From NCBI GenBank assembly GCA_036513315.1, contig DATBZF010000018.1:26256-90255 (forward strand): a stretch of DNA of 64,000 nucleotides, written 5' to 3'. Both the position numbers and the translations under genes were made by a program. The notes under the pieces were generated by a model. That model did no database searches and had not been told where the DNA came from. It was given only the letters and a program-made list of their open reading frames with translations. The stretch is from Roseiarcus sp036513315. GTDB taxonomy: Bacteria; Pseudomonadota; Alphaproteobacteria; Rhizobiales; Beijerinckiaceae. This document shows, piece after piece, positions 51,936 to 60,868 of the stretch (within the stretch, counting starts at the first letter, position 1; each line of letters opens with the position of its first letter).

Positions 51936-52256
51936 GTAGAATGGAAGCCGCGCATCGTCTGGGCGCTGACGCGCAACGACGATCTGCGCTTCTCGGAGCT
52001 GCGCCGCGCCTGTCCGCCGATCAGCGACCGCATCCTGTCCAAGGAGTTGAAGGCGCTTCAGGCCTGGGGCCTGATTGCGCGCAAGGAATATCCTGTCGTC
52101 CCGCCACACACGGAATATCGGCTGACGGTCCTCGGCCGCACGCTCGAGCCTGTCATGGCGGCGATGGCCGATTGGGGCCTGAAGCGCCGCGCGCAAGTGA
52201 TGTCGATCGCTGAAGAGGCGGCGGAGGAGAGCGATGCGCCGGAGCGTCCGCGCTAG
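51936..52256 (+). pseudogene. HxlR-family regulator lacking its N-terminus
   Basis: About 106 codons beginning VEWKPRIVWALT and continuing with LRFSELRRACPPISDRILS and a C-terminal part typical of HxlR winged-helix regulators. The first ~25 residues, including the start codon and first helix, are gone; no ATG, GTG or TTG occurs in frame upstream of the domain. A TTG at 52047 would give only a fragment without the recognition helix. HxlR proteins often control a divergent oxidoreductase gene, which fits the remnant next door. Confidence 0.75.
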
Positions 52257-52286
52257 GGCCGAGACGGCTTGCCGGCGCTCCTGGAT

Positions 52287-52523
52287 TCAGCCTGACTTTG
52301 CGCTGCGCCGGCGGCGAAATTCCGCCACTGGCAAACCGCCGAAACCCCAGTTCTCCATATCGACCTCCTCAATGATCACGAAGGTGGCGTCGACAGGTTT
52401 GTTCAGAATGTCGAGGAGCAATTCGCTCGCTCCCTTGATGAGCGCGGCTTTCTCCTCGGCGGTGACCGAATTGGCGCCCGGTTTGGTCCCCTCGCGAGTG
52501 ACCTGGATCGTAACGATCGGCAT
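52287..52523 (-). CDS. 4-Oxalocrotonate tautomerase-family protein
   Basis: 78 residues. After removal of Met the protein starts with Pro (MPIVTIQVTRE), the catalytic base of the tautomerase superfamily. EEKAALIKGASELLLDILNK and VIIEEVDMENWGFGG fit the family. The last ~15 residues, rich in Arg, extend beyond the usual length. GGGAGG precedes the ATG. It lies 34 bp after the SDR gene, probably in the same operon. Substrate unknown. Confidence 0.85.
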   Translation of the reverse strand: MPIVTIQVTREGTKPGANSVTAEEKAALIKGASELLLDILNKPVDATFVIIEEVDMENWGFGGLPVAEFRRRRSAKSG

Positions 52524-52557
52524 TGTCGTCCTCCCAACCAAATTCCTCGGCGCGGCT

Positions 52558-53268
52558 TCAGTGGCCGGCGCTCTGACCACCGTCGACGTGAAGGATCTCG
52601 CCCGTCACAAAGTTGGCTGATTCGAGATAGAGGATCGCCCCGACGATATCGGATATCTCGCCCATGTGGCCAATGGGATGCTGGGCGTCGAGCTGCGGAT
52701 GAGTCTCGGCGGGATGCATCGGCGTTTTGATGATGCCCGGCGCGACCGCGTTCACCCTTATGCCGCGCTTGGCATATTCGATCGCGAGCGATTTGGTCGC
52801 GCTGTTAAGGCCGCCCTTGGTCAATGATACAAGCACCGACGGTACGCCAGCGACCGCATGGTCAACCAGGCTCGTCGTGATCTGCACGATATGGCCGCTG
52901 CGCTGCTTCTCCATCTCGGCAATGGCGAGCTGCGTGATATGGAAGAAGCCCGCGAGATTGACGCCCAGGAGCGCGGCGTAATCGGCCTGCGTATATTCAG
53001 TGAACGGTTTGGGGATGAAAACGCCGGCGTTGTTGATGAGCGTGTCGATGCGTCCGAACCGGGCGATGCCCTCTGAGATCGCACGTTCCGCTGTCCTCCG
53101 ATCGGCGATGTCCCCGGGGACGGTGAGCACATCGCAATCGTCCGACCGCGCGATGGACCGCGCCGTCGCGACCACGCGATAGCCGCGTTCGCGATACGCC
53201 GCGATGAGGGCCGCGCCGATGCCCTGCGAGGCCCCGGTAATGACGGCAACTTTCTGTCCGGCGCCCAT
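52558..53268 (-). CDS. SDR-family protein lacking the catalytic tyrosine
   Basis: 236 residues with a full Rossmann fold: cofactor loop TGASQGIGAAL, NNAGVFIP, and catalytic Ser (ITTSLVD). In the YxxxK motif the lysine is present (SLTKGG) but the tyrosine position is valine (VSLTK). Other features and length are typical, so the gene is not decayed. It may belong to a divergent SDR subgroup with altered chemistry. It is followed by the tautomerase gene. Confidence 0.82.
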   Translation of the reverse strand: MGAGQKVAVITGASQGIGAALIAAYRERGYRVVATARSIARSDDCDVLTVPGDIADRRTAERAISEGIARFGRIDTLINNAGVFIPKPFTEYTQADYAALLGVNLAGFFHITQLAIAEMEKQRSGHIVQITTSLVDHAVAGVPSVLVSLTKGGLNSATKSLAIEYAKRGIRVNAVAPGIIKTPMHPAETHPQLDAQHPIGHMGEISDIVGAILYLESANFVTGEILHVDGGQSAGH

Positions 53269-53476
53269 AGACGATCCCTTTCGCGTTTCCGGTGGGTCTT
53301 GGGACGAAGGTCAGTCGGGAATGGCGTCCCTCATCGCCACCTTATGGTGGACCGGCTGAGGAAATATTGGTCGCGCCTTCTGTTCTTTGTATCGTCTGGC
53401 CGCCAATGCCGCCCGATGAGACGGGCGCCAGGCGTTTGATATTGACCACCAGACGCCCACCGCCTTTCGCCGCCTT

Positions 53477-53869
53477 CTACGCGACTGCCGCCTTGCGAAC
53501 GGGCGCAAAGACATTGACGAGATTGCCGTCGGGATCGCGCAGCAGCATCGAGCGATTGCCCCAGGGCATATCGGTCGGCGCCATCACGCGATCGATCGAC
53601 GGATCGCTTAGATTTTCGTTGAGGCCGTCGACATCCTCGACCTGGAACTCGATGATCGCCGAACGATTGGCGGCGGCGATCGCCGCGCCGGCGTTGAATT
53701 GCTTGATCGGCCGTTCCGTAGAGAGCGCCAGCACCACGCCGGCGAGCCGGATCTCGGCAAAGTCCGGGGTGAGCCGCGTCGCGGCGACGCCCGTCAGCGT
53801 CGCGTAGAACGCGGCGAGCCTGTCGAGATCATGGGTGACGAGACGAAGCGAGGCGAGTTTCATTGTCAT
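53477..53869 (-). CDS. VOC-family (glyoxalase-like) protein
   Basis: 130 residues with two beta-alpha-beta-beta-beta modules (KLASLRLVTHDLDRLAAFY; SAIIEFQVEDVDGL; LLRDPDGNLVNVF). VOC proteins include dioxygenases, isomerases and antibiotic-binding proteins. The short single-domain form does not indicate which. It lies 28 bp after the YafY-type regulator on the same strand and is probably its target. Start ATG at 53869, two codons before another. Confidence 0.82.
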   Translation of the reverse strand: MTMKLASLRLVTHDLDRLAAFYATLTGVAATRLTPDFAEIRLAGVVLALSTERPIKQFNAGAAIAAANRSAIIEFQVEDVDGLNENLSDPSIDRVMAPTDMPWGNRSMLLRDPDGNLVNVFAPVRKAAVA

Positions 53870-53897
53870 GGCTCCTGCGAGTTGAACGGCAGCGAGC

Positions 53898-54623
53898 TTA
53901 AGACCCCACCCTGTCAGTTTCCGGCAGTATGGCGCCGCGGGCGGCGCGCTCGGAATTCCGCCATGCCTTGAGCAGCGCCTGACGACGCTTGGGATAGCGG
54001 GATTCGAGCAATTCGGCGGTATCGATCCGGTCGGTGCGAAAGTTGCGGAAATCCCCGCGCAGCTCGCACCAGCACATCAGCACGCGCGATCGCTCGAAGA
54101 AGGCGAGCGCGAACGGCCAGACGACCCGCTGCGAAAGCGCGCCGGCGGCGTCGCGATAGGCGAGCCGCAGCTTGCGCTCGGCGCCGATCGCCTTGCGCAA
54201 CAGGTCGGGCTCGATGGCGTCGGTGGGCGCCGGTCGTCCGCCCTGGCCGACAAGCAGCGCCGATCCCTCCAGTGCGCCGCGCAATTCCTGAGGCAATACG
54301 GCGGCGATCCGCGCCAGGGCGTCGAGGGCGGCGTCGGCCAAGCCGCCGTCGGCCCGGCCCGCCACCCAGCGCGCGCCGAGCGCCAGCGCCTCGATTTCCT
54401 CAGGCGGAAACATCAGCGGGGGCAGCAGAAAGCCCGGCCGCAGGATGTAGCCGACGCCCGGCTCCCCTTCGATTTCCGCGCCCTGAGCCTGCAGGCTGGC
54501 GATGTCGCGGTAGAGCGTGCGGATGCTGACGCCGATTTCTCCGGCCAACACTTTCCCGCTCACTGGCCGGCGATGGCGGCGCAGGGCATGGAGGAGATCA
54601 AACAGGCGTTCTGAACGCGACAT
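53898..54623 (-). CDS. YafY/YobV-type HTH-WYL transcriptional regulator
   Basis: 241 residues. An N-terminal HTH_11 domain (MSRSERLFDLLHALRRH; GVSIRTLYRDIASL) is followed by a WYL domain (RKLRLAYRDAAG; VLMCWCELRGDFRNFRTDRI) that binds a ligand or nucleic acid. It is first in a two-gene unit with the VOC protein, so probably its regulator. The ligand is unknown. Confidence 0.88.
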   Translation of the reverse strand: MSRSERLFDLLHALRRHRRPVSGKVLAGEIGVSIRTLYRDIASLQAQGAEIEGEPGVGYILRPGFLLPPLMFPPEEIEALALGARWVAGRADGGLADAALDALARIAAVLPQELRGALEGSALLVGQGGRPAPTDAIEPDLLRKAIGAERKLRLAYRDAAGALSQRVVWPFALAFFERSRVLMCWCELRGDFRNFRTDRIDTAELLESRYPKRRQALLKAWRNSERAARGAILPETDRVGS

Positions 54624-54862
54624 CAGGGGACGATAGCGCCCGTCGCCGCCAGAAAGTGGCAGCAGCCCGTTTCGAACAGGGCCGCACGCTTCAGTCCCGA
54701 TAGGCCGCCGGCGACGCGACCGATCGCGCCCATGTGAGAAGCGAATCGCCAGATTTCGCTGGATATTCCCCGGCGCGGCCCTTCATATCCGCTCGCCGTC
54801 ACCCCGAATCGGCGTCCGAGGCCCAATGCGCGGACCCAATTTTCCCTCCGCCGGAGCCTTCA

Positions 54863-55738
54863 ATGTCCGCCCGCCTGACGTCGCATGGTCTCGGCATTGC
54901 GCTCTATCTCATCGCCATCTTCTTTTTCGCGCTCAACGACGCGCTGGGCAAATGGCTGGTCGCCGACTACGGCGTCGGGCAATTGCTGATGCTGCGCTCG
55001 GTCGGCGCGGCGTTCGTGCTGGGGCCGATGATCTGGCGTATCGGCGCCAGCCTTGCCGAGGGCAGCCATCTCGGTTTGCAGACCTTGCGCGTTCTCTGCA
55101 TGGCGCTCGACACGTTCTGCTTCTACTATTCAACGCGAACGATGCCGCTCGCCGACGTCATGACCTTCTATATGGCGGCGCCGCTGATCATCACCGCATT
55201 GTCGGTCCCGCTGCTCGGAGAGAAAGTGGAATCGTTCCGCTGGGTCGCGGTCGCAATCGGCTTCGTCGGCGTCGTGATTGCGCTGCGGCCATCGGCCGCG
55301 ATGCTGTCCTCGGCTTCGCCGCTCGCCCTGCTCGGCGCGACGATGTTTGCGCTGGGCCAGACGGTGACGCGCAAGCTACGCGGCTTGCATTGGCTGCATC
55401 TCGTCGTCTGGCAATTTGCCGGCGCGGGTCTGATCGGCGCGGCGACGCTGCCGTGGATATGGGTGACGCCGAGCCTTTTCGATCTTGGCCTGCTGTTCCT
55501 CCTCGGCATCGTCGCGATGCTATGCTTCGTCTGCCTGACGCGGGCGCTGGCGATGACGCCGACCGCCGTGCTGGCGCCGTTCCAATATACGATGCTGCTG
55601 TGGGCGACGATCATGGGATGGATCGTCTGGCGAGACGCCCCAAGCCCGCCGATCCTCGTCGGCAGCGCGATCATCGTCGGCAGCGGATTGTTTGTCATCC
55701 TTCGCGACCGCGAGCCAAGCGTCGCCGTCGCCGAATGA
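54863..55738 (+). CDS. DMT-superfamily (EamA) transporter
   Basis: 291 residues with ten hydrophobic helices made of two EamA repeats (about 8-140 and 150-285). The first begins YLIAIFFFALNDALGKWLV. Typical of RhaT/YdcZ-like metabolite or S-adenosylmethionine transporters, without clear substrate. The ATG at 54863 has GGAG nine nt upstream; longer upstream reading is not membrane-like. Confidence 0.85.
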   Translation: MSARLTSHGLGIALYLIAIFFFALNDALGKWLVADYGVGQLLMLRSVGAAFVLGPMIWRIGASLAEGSHLGLQTLRVLCMALDTFCFYYSTRTMPLADVMTFYMAAPLIITALSVPLLGEKVESFRWVAVAIGFVGVVIALRPSAAMLSSASPLALLGATMFALGQTVTRKLRGLHWLHLVVWQFAGAGLIGAATLPWIWVTPSLFDLGLLFLLGIVAMLCFVCLTRALAMTPTAVLAPFQYTMLLWATIMGWIVWRDAPSPPILVGSAIIVGSGLFVILRDREPSVAVAE

Positions 55739-55890
55739 TGCGCGGGCTGCGACGCGCGAATGAAGATTGCCGCGATTGTGATCGGCCGCGGGCTGATTTC
55801 GCGCGTGAGCGGGCTCAGGCGATTTTGCGAATGCGGAGCGGGCGCGATATTGTCTCGCAAATCTTCACCAGCACTTAAGAGTGGCGATCC

Positions 55891-56541
55891 ATGAATCTGG
55901 CGCGAAGCTTTTTCCTCATCGGCCTGACGAGCCTTTGCCTGCCAACGGGCGCTGCTTTGGCCGCTTGGCCGTTCGTGTCGCCGGACGAATCCTCGCCGCC
56001 GGCGGCGCCCCAGGCGCAAGGTTACCTGCCGCCGGACGCCGATCCCTATTATTCGACGCCGGGCGGTTTCGATTCTGACGTCGACATGAAATTGTCGACC
56101 CGCAGGTTCGTCGCCGATCCCACGGGAAAGGCGCCGGGAACGCTCACCGTGGATACGGCGCAGCGCAAGCTGTTTCTCTCGCTGAGCGATGGGCGCGCGA
56201 TAGAATATCGCATCGGCGTCGGCCGTCAGGGTTTTTCCTGGAAGGGATTGGCTGCGATCGGCCGCAAGGCCTTCTGGCCGGGATGGACGCCGCCGCCGGA
56301 AATGTTGGCGCGTCAGCCCGAACTGCCGGCGCATACGGACGGCGGTTTGGGCAACCCGCTTGGCGCGCGCGCTCTGTACCTGTTTCAGGACAACAAGGAT
56401 ACGTTGTTTCGCATCCATGGCACCAATGATCCCAAAAGCATCGGCAAGGCCGTCTCGTCCGGCTGCATCCGCATGCTCAACTCCGACGTGATCGACCTGT
56501 TTCAGCGGGTCGGCAAGGGAACGCCGGTCGTCGTGCTATGA
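55891..56541 (+). CDS. L,D-transpeptidase (YkuD domain)
   Basis: 216 residues. A signal peptide (1-24) sends it to the periplasm. The YkuD domain (about 84-216) has the catalytic His176 (HGTNDPKSIG) and Cys192 (SSGCIRM). It forms 3-3 crosslinks in peptidoglycan or attaches proteins to it. No SPOR or LysM domain is visible. It ends with a conserved VGKGTPVVVL. It stands alone between a DMT transporter and a convergent MFS gene. Confidence 0.92.
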   Translation: MNLARSFFLIGLTSLCLPTGAALAAWPFVSPDESSPPAAPQAQGYLPPDADPYYSTPGGFDSDVDMKLSTRRFVADPTGKAPGTLTVDTAQRKLFLSLSDGRAIEYRIGVGRQGFSWKGLAAIGRKAFWPGWTPPPEMLARQPELPAHTDGGLGNPLGARALYLFQDNKDTLFRIHGTNDPKSIGKAVSSGCIRMLNSDVIDLFQRVGKGTPVVVL

Positions 56542-56598
56542 GGCCGGGCAGCGCTGGTTCCTTTTGAGCGGCTGAACGTCGCCTAGGCTCTGCCTATC

Positions 56599-57840
56599 CT
56601 ACTGGCCGCGGCGAGCGCTCCCCGGCCTTGGCAGGAACCATGCGAGCAGACCGGCGGCGGGCAGGAACGAGCAAAGCCGATAGACGCTTTCGATGCCGAT
56701 CGTGTCCGTCAAGCCGCCGAGGAAGGCGGCGGCGATGCCGCCGAGGGCGAAGTTCAGTCCATAGAACAGTCCGCCGATCAAGCCGATGCGTTTGGGCACA
56801 AGGTCCATCGCATAGATCATGATCGAGGCGAAAGCGCTCGCCATGACCAGGTTGATGAAGACGGTGAGGATGCCGGTCCAAAACAAATCGGCATAGGGCA
56901 GGGCCAGGGTCAGGGGCAGCGGACCGAGAATGGAAATCCAAATGACGCGATAGCGCCCGATCCTGTCTCCGACGATGCCGCCCAGCAGCACGCCGGCGGC
57001 CGAGGACAGGAAAACTACGAACAGCATCATTTGCGACGTCGCGATCGAGACGCCAAACCGATCGATCAGGTAAAAAGTATAGAAGGATCGGAAGCTCTCG
57101 ATGTAGGACAGTTTTGAAAACATCAGCAGCGTCAGAATGAAGAGTGTGAATCCGATAAGGCGGCGCGATTGTGTCCCGTGCCTGGCTTGATGCGCGGCGT
57201 CGTGAGACGCCGCCATGAACCGCGCCCGAATAAGCGCCTGCTGTCCGGCTGTCCAGGCCAGCAGCGCCATGCCGACAATCGCCATCGATGCGAACCAGGC
57301 AAGGCTCGCCTGCCCGCGGGGCACGATGATGAAGGCGGCGGCGAGGGGACCAAGCGCGCCGCCGATCTGTCCGCCGACCTGAAAAATACCTTGCGCCAGT
57401 CCGTGCCTGCCGCCGGAGGCGTAGCGGGCCGATCGCGTCGCGTCGGGATGGAAAATCGACGAGCCAATGCCGACCAGCGTCACGGAAAGCAATATCAGGA
57501 TATAGCTTGACGCATAGGCGAGGCTGACGACGCCTGCCAGCGTGAAGACCATCCCGACAACGGTCGAGTAGGGCAGAGGATGTCGATCGGTGTAGAGGCC
57601 GATGACCGGCTGAAACAACGCCCCGGCGGTCTGGAAAGTCAAGGTGATCATGCCAATTTGCACGAAATCGAGCGCAAGCTGGTTCTTCAAGATCGGATAG
57701 ATCGCCGGTATCAGCGACTGGATCGTATCGTTGAGCAGATGCGACAGACCCAGCGCGAGCAAGACGGCCAGGTAGACCTTCGGCCTGGCGGCGGCGGCCG
57801 GGGCGGCTTCGATCCCTATCGCGTCGGAATTCGCACTCAT
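56599..57840 (-). CDS. MFS transporter, fosmidomycin-resistance (Fsr) type
   Basis: 413 residues with 12 predicted helices. Landmarks of the Fsr family are LALGLSHLLNDTIQSLIPAIYP at the N-terminus, IGSSIFHPDATRSARYASGG and GGQIGGALGPLAAAFII. E. coli Fsr exports fosmidomycin; other members have unknown substrates. The ATG at 57840 is preferred to one 26 codons upstream in another frame. It lies 32 bp downstream of the RidA-like gene on the same strand. Confidence 0.85.
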   Translation of the reverse strand: MSANSDAIGIEAAPAAAARPKVYLAVLLALGLSHLLNDTIQSLIPAIYPILKNQLALDFVQIGMITLTFQTAGALFQPVIGLYTDRHPLPYSTVVGMVFTLAGVVSLAYASSYILILLSVTLVGIGSSIFHPDATRSARYASGGRHGLAQGIFQVGGQIGGALGPLAAAFIIVPRGQASLAWFASMAIVGMALLAWTAGQQALIRARFMAASHDAAHQARHGTQSRRLIGFTLFILTLLMFSKLSYIESFRSFYTFYLIDRFGVSIATSQMMLFVVFLSSAAGVLLGGIVGDRIGRYRVIWISILGPLPLTLALPYADLFWTGILTVFINLVMASAFASIMIYAMDLVPKRIGLIGGLFYGLNFALGGIAAAFLGGLTDTIGIESVYRLCSFLPAAGLLAWFLPRPGSARRGQ

Positions 57841-57872
57841 TTCTCAGGCGTCTTTCGTTCAGGCCGAGCCGG

Positions 57873-58343
57873 CTACGACTCGATCTCTGCGAAAAGAACG
57901 ACGAGCGAGACGCAATCAAGCGGCATGACGGGATTGGTGTAGATCATGCGGGTGTGGCGCCCTTTCTCCTCGAATGCGGCGTTAATCAGGTCGGACGCGC
58001 CGTTGAGACATTTGGGGTGGTCCTTGAAGCCGTCGGCCACGCCCAGCACGCCTTCCAATCGCACAATCCGCCTCACCTTCGTCAATTCGCCGACTGCTTC
58101 CTTGATTTGCGCGAGCGCGTTCAAGCAGGAGAGCTGGCAGGACTTATAACCATCGTCTCCGGAAATCTCGTGGCCGATCTTGCCGATATAGGCAAGCTTG
58201 CCGTCGCGCCATGGCAGGTTTCCTGACGTCATCACCAGGTTTCCGGTTATCACCCATGGTACGTAATTGGCGACCGCGCCGGGGGCCGGCGGAAGCGACA
58301 GGCCAAGCTCGGCGATGCGCTGCTCGGGAGTCTTTGCGTTCAT
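57873..58343 (-). CDS. RidA/YjgF-family protein
   Basis: 156 residues. The fold is recognisable (GNLVMTSGNLPWRDG, ALAQIKEAVGELTKV, FEEKGRHTRMIY). In deaminase-active RidA an arginine near the C-terminus binds the imine carboxylate; here the matching stretch reads VMPLDCVSLVVLF without Arg. It therefore probably belongs to a non-deaminating subgroup. Role unknown. Confidence 0.85.
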   Translation of the reverse strand: MNAKTPEQRIAELGLSLPPAPGAVANYVPWVITGNLVMTSGNLPWRDGKLAYIGKIGHEISGDDGYKSCQLSCLNALAQIKEAVGELTKVRRIVRLEGVLGVADGFKDHPKCLNGASDLINAAFEEKGRHTRMIYTNPVMPLDCVSLVVLFAEIES

Positions 58344-58636
58344 TTCCGCCCTTTCCCTATTGTCGGCGGCCGCAAACTGGGGATTGCGAGTAAGGCCGCG
58401 ACGCCGATGAAGCCGGCGCTCGCGTCAGCTTAGCATAAACGCTGGCCTTAGCCTCTTGGTGAAATTGAAACTCGGGAACGGGCGGTCGGCTACGCGAACG
58501 CCCGGATAGACTCGCCGACGCATAAGCCTTTAATATTCGAGAATCTGCTGGCGGGCCTCCCTATGAAGCCGCCAACCAACCCCCGGCGTTCGCCTCTGTG
58601 CGCCGGCAAGAAAGCGAAGATTCCGGGAGCGAGACC

Positions 58637-59470
58637 ATGGCTTTTTCACGCGCGGCGATTCTCGCGCGCCTGCGCCGGAAAATCGAAGCCCGCGAACCGA
58701 TCGTGCTCGGCGGCGCTGGCATCGGGCTCGTCGCCAAGGTCATCGATCGCGCCGGCATCGACATCATCATGGCCTACAATACCGGGCCGTTCCGGATGGA
58801 TGGGCATGGCTCGCTGGCCGGCTATCTCGCCTATGGCGACGCCAATGCGATCACGCTCGATCTGGCTGCCAAAATTCTTCCCGTGGTCGAGAACACGCCG
58901 GTTATCGCCGGCATCGGCGCCGCCGATCCCTACCGCGACATCGATGCGTTCATTTCGACCATCATGACGGCGGGCTTTTCCGGCGTCACCAATGTGCCGA
59001 CCGCGGGCATCTACGACGGCAATTTCCGCAAGCAGATCGACAGTACCGGGCTCGGCTATCCAAAAGAGATCGAACTCATCGGCAAGTGCCGGGCGCGCGA
59101 CATCTTCACCATCGCCTATGCGTTCAACGAGGACGAAGCGCGAGGGATGGCGGAGGCTGGGGCCGATGTCATTGGCGCCCATGTCGGCCTGACGACGGGC
59201 GGCATGATCGGCTCGAGCCATTCCGTCGATATCGAGGAAGCGTGCCGCCGCACCGAGGCGATGCGCTGCGCCGCCGTCGCGGCCCGCGCCGATATCATCG
59301 TGGTGGCGCATGGCGGGCCGTTCGACGATCCCGCGAGCGTGCAGACCTGTTTCGACAAGGTCGACGTGCACGGCTTCCTCGGCGCTTCCAGCATCGAGCG
59401 CCTGCCGGTCGAAATCGCGCTCCGGCAGACCGTCGCCGCCTTCGCCGGCCTGAAGCTGCGGCGAAGCTGA
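58637..59470 (+). CDS. TIM-barrel phosphoenolpyruvate-hydrolase-family protein (Tm-1 partner)
   Basis: 277 residues of the PEP_hydrolase family (PF09370), a PEP-mutase-like TIM barrel. Motifs are GGAGIGLVAKVIDRAGIDII, GIGAADPYRDI and GAHVGLTTGGMIGSS. In plants this domain is fused behind a UPF0261 domain in the Tm-1 virus-resistance protein; here the two are separate adjacent genes. The ATG at 58637 has GGGAG upstream. The reaction is not established for bacterial members. Confidence 0.82.
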   Translation: MAFSRAAILARLRRKIEAREPIVLGGAGIGLVAKVIDRAGIDIIMAYNTGPFRMDGHGSLAGYLAYGDANAITLDLAAKILPVVENTPVIAGIGAADPYRDIDAFISTIMTAGFSGVTNVPTAGIYDGNFRKQIDSTGLGYPKEIELIGKCRARDIFTIAYAFNEDEARGMAEAGADVIGAHVGLTTGGMIGSSHSVDIEEACRRTEAMRCAAVAARADIIVVAHGGPFDDPASVQTCFDKVDVHGFLGASSIERLPVEIALRQTVAAFAGLKLRRS

Positions 59471-59481
59471 GGGGGTAGCCG

Positions 59482-60717
59482 ATGGGGCGGGTCATCCTGA
59501 TCGGCACGCTCGACACCAAAGGCGCCGAATATGAATATTTGCGGTCCTGCCTGCGCGAGGCGGGAGCCGAGGTCACGCTCGTCGATGTCGGCGTGCTTGG
59601 CGCGCCAGGCGCCGTCGCCGACATTAGCGCGGCGGAGGTCGCCGAGGCTGGCGGCGCCTCGCTGCAGAGCCTGCGGCACACGCGCGAAGGCAGCAACACG
59701 CGCGCCGCTGCGCTCGCCGCAATGGGGCGCGGCCTCGTGCGCATCGTCGAGGATTTGCGCGGACAGGGGCGCTGCGACGCGGTGCTGGCGGCGACCGGTT
59801 CCGGCGGCGCCAGCGTGATCGCGCCTCTGTTTCAGGCGCTGCCGGTCGGCGTGCCCAAATTGCTGGTGACGACGATGGGCGGCTATCTCGGCAGCCTGTC
59901 AAAGACACGCGACATCACGCTGATGCAATCGGTGACGGATATCGCCGGGCTCAATCGCGTCTCGCGGCAGATCTTGCGCAACGCCGCTTTCGCGGCGGCT
60001 GGCATGGCGGCGGGCGGCAGGATCGCGGCGGACGAGCGCCCCCTCATCGCCGTGACCATGTTCGGCGTGACGACGCCGGGCGTGCTGCAAGTCGAACGCC
60101 GTCTGCGCGCGGCGGGATTCGAGACCATTGTCTTCCACGCCGTCGGCAGCGGCGGCAACGCGATGGAAGAGATGATCGAAGCTGGCCTCGTCGATGGCGT
60201 GATCGATTACACGATCAGCGAACTCACCGACGAATTGCTCGGCGGGATATTCAGCGCGGGACCAGAGCGCATGGAGGCGGCCGGCCGCAAAGGCATTCCG
60301 CAGGTGATCGTTCCCGGCGCCATTGAAGTGCTGAATTTCGGCCCGCGCGCGAGCGTGCCGGCGCGCTTCGATGCGCCGGAGCGGCGCCTGATCGTGCACA
60401 ACGAAAACGTCACCGCTGTGCGCACGACGCGCCCGGAAGCCGAGCTTCTCGGCCGGCTCGTCGCGCAAAAGGCCAATCGGGCGAAGGGACCGATCGCGGT
60501 GATGGTCCCGCTCGACGGCTTCGACAGCTACCAGCAGGCGCCGGACGGACCATGGATCGATGCGGAAGCCGATGCGGGATTTTATCAAGCTCTGCGGGGT
60601 GCAATTGATGCAGACGTTCCGCATGTGGAGCTAGCGGGCAACATCAACGACAAGGAGTTCGCGGATGCTGTCGTCGAGCGTTTCTTTGAATTGTGGGCGC
60701 AAAGGCAGGGAAATTGA
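59482..60717 (+). CDS. Tm-1-like ATP-binding protein (UPF0261)
   Basis: 411 residues. It has an N-terminal GRVILIGTLDTKGAEYEYL, a central glycine-rich ATGSGGASVI, VTTMGGYLGSL and VFHAVGSGGNAMEEMIEAG. This matches the UPF0261/Tm-1 N-terminal domain, which binds ATP. It starts 11 bp after the TIM-barrel gene, so both are one operon and probably one complex. Cellular function in bacteria is not known to me. Confidence 0.85.
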   Translation: MGRVILIGTLDTKGAEYEYLRSCLREAGAEVTLVDVGVLGAPGAVADISAAEVAEAGGASLQSLRHTREGSNTRAAALAAMGRGLVRIVEDLRGQGRCDAVLAATGSGGASVIAPLFQALPVGVPKLLVTTMGGYLGSLSKTRDITLMQSVTDIAGLNRVSRQILRNAAFAAAGMAAGGRIAADERPLIAVTMFGVTTPGVLQVERRLRAAGFETIVFHAVGSGGNAMEEMIEAGLVDGVIDYTISELTDELLGGIFSAGPERMEAAGRKGIPQVIVPGAIEVLNFGPRASVPARFDAPERRLIVHNENVTAVRTTRPEAELLGRLVAQKANRAKGPIAVMVPLDGFDSYQQAPDGPWIDAEADAGFYQALRGAIDADVPHVELAGNINDKEFADAVVERFFELWAQRQGN

Positions 60718-60724
60718 CGGCACG

Positions 60725-60860
60725 CGTTCCTTTCCCTCCTGCGGGGGAAGGTGGCCCCACGAAGTCGACTCAGTCGCTGTCATTGGGGGAAGGCGCCTCA
60801 CTGCGTTCGGCATCCGTCATGCTGCGCATGACACCTTCCCCCGCAAGGGGGAAGGAAAAG
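60725..60860. repeat. Dispersed intergenic palindromic repeat, copy 2 and a related unit
   Basis: The complement of 60811-60855 matches copy 1 at 47511-47556. The perfect stem CCTTCCCCC-gcaa-GGGGGAAGG is at 60834-60855. A second, degraded unit (TTCCCTCCTGCGGGGGAAGG) lies at its left end near 60731-60750. It fills the gap between convergent genes and may terminate both. Confidence 0.78.
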
Positions 60861-60868
60861 AGCCAGCC

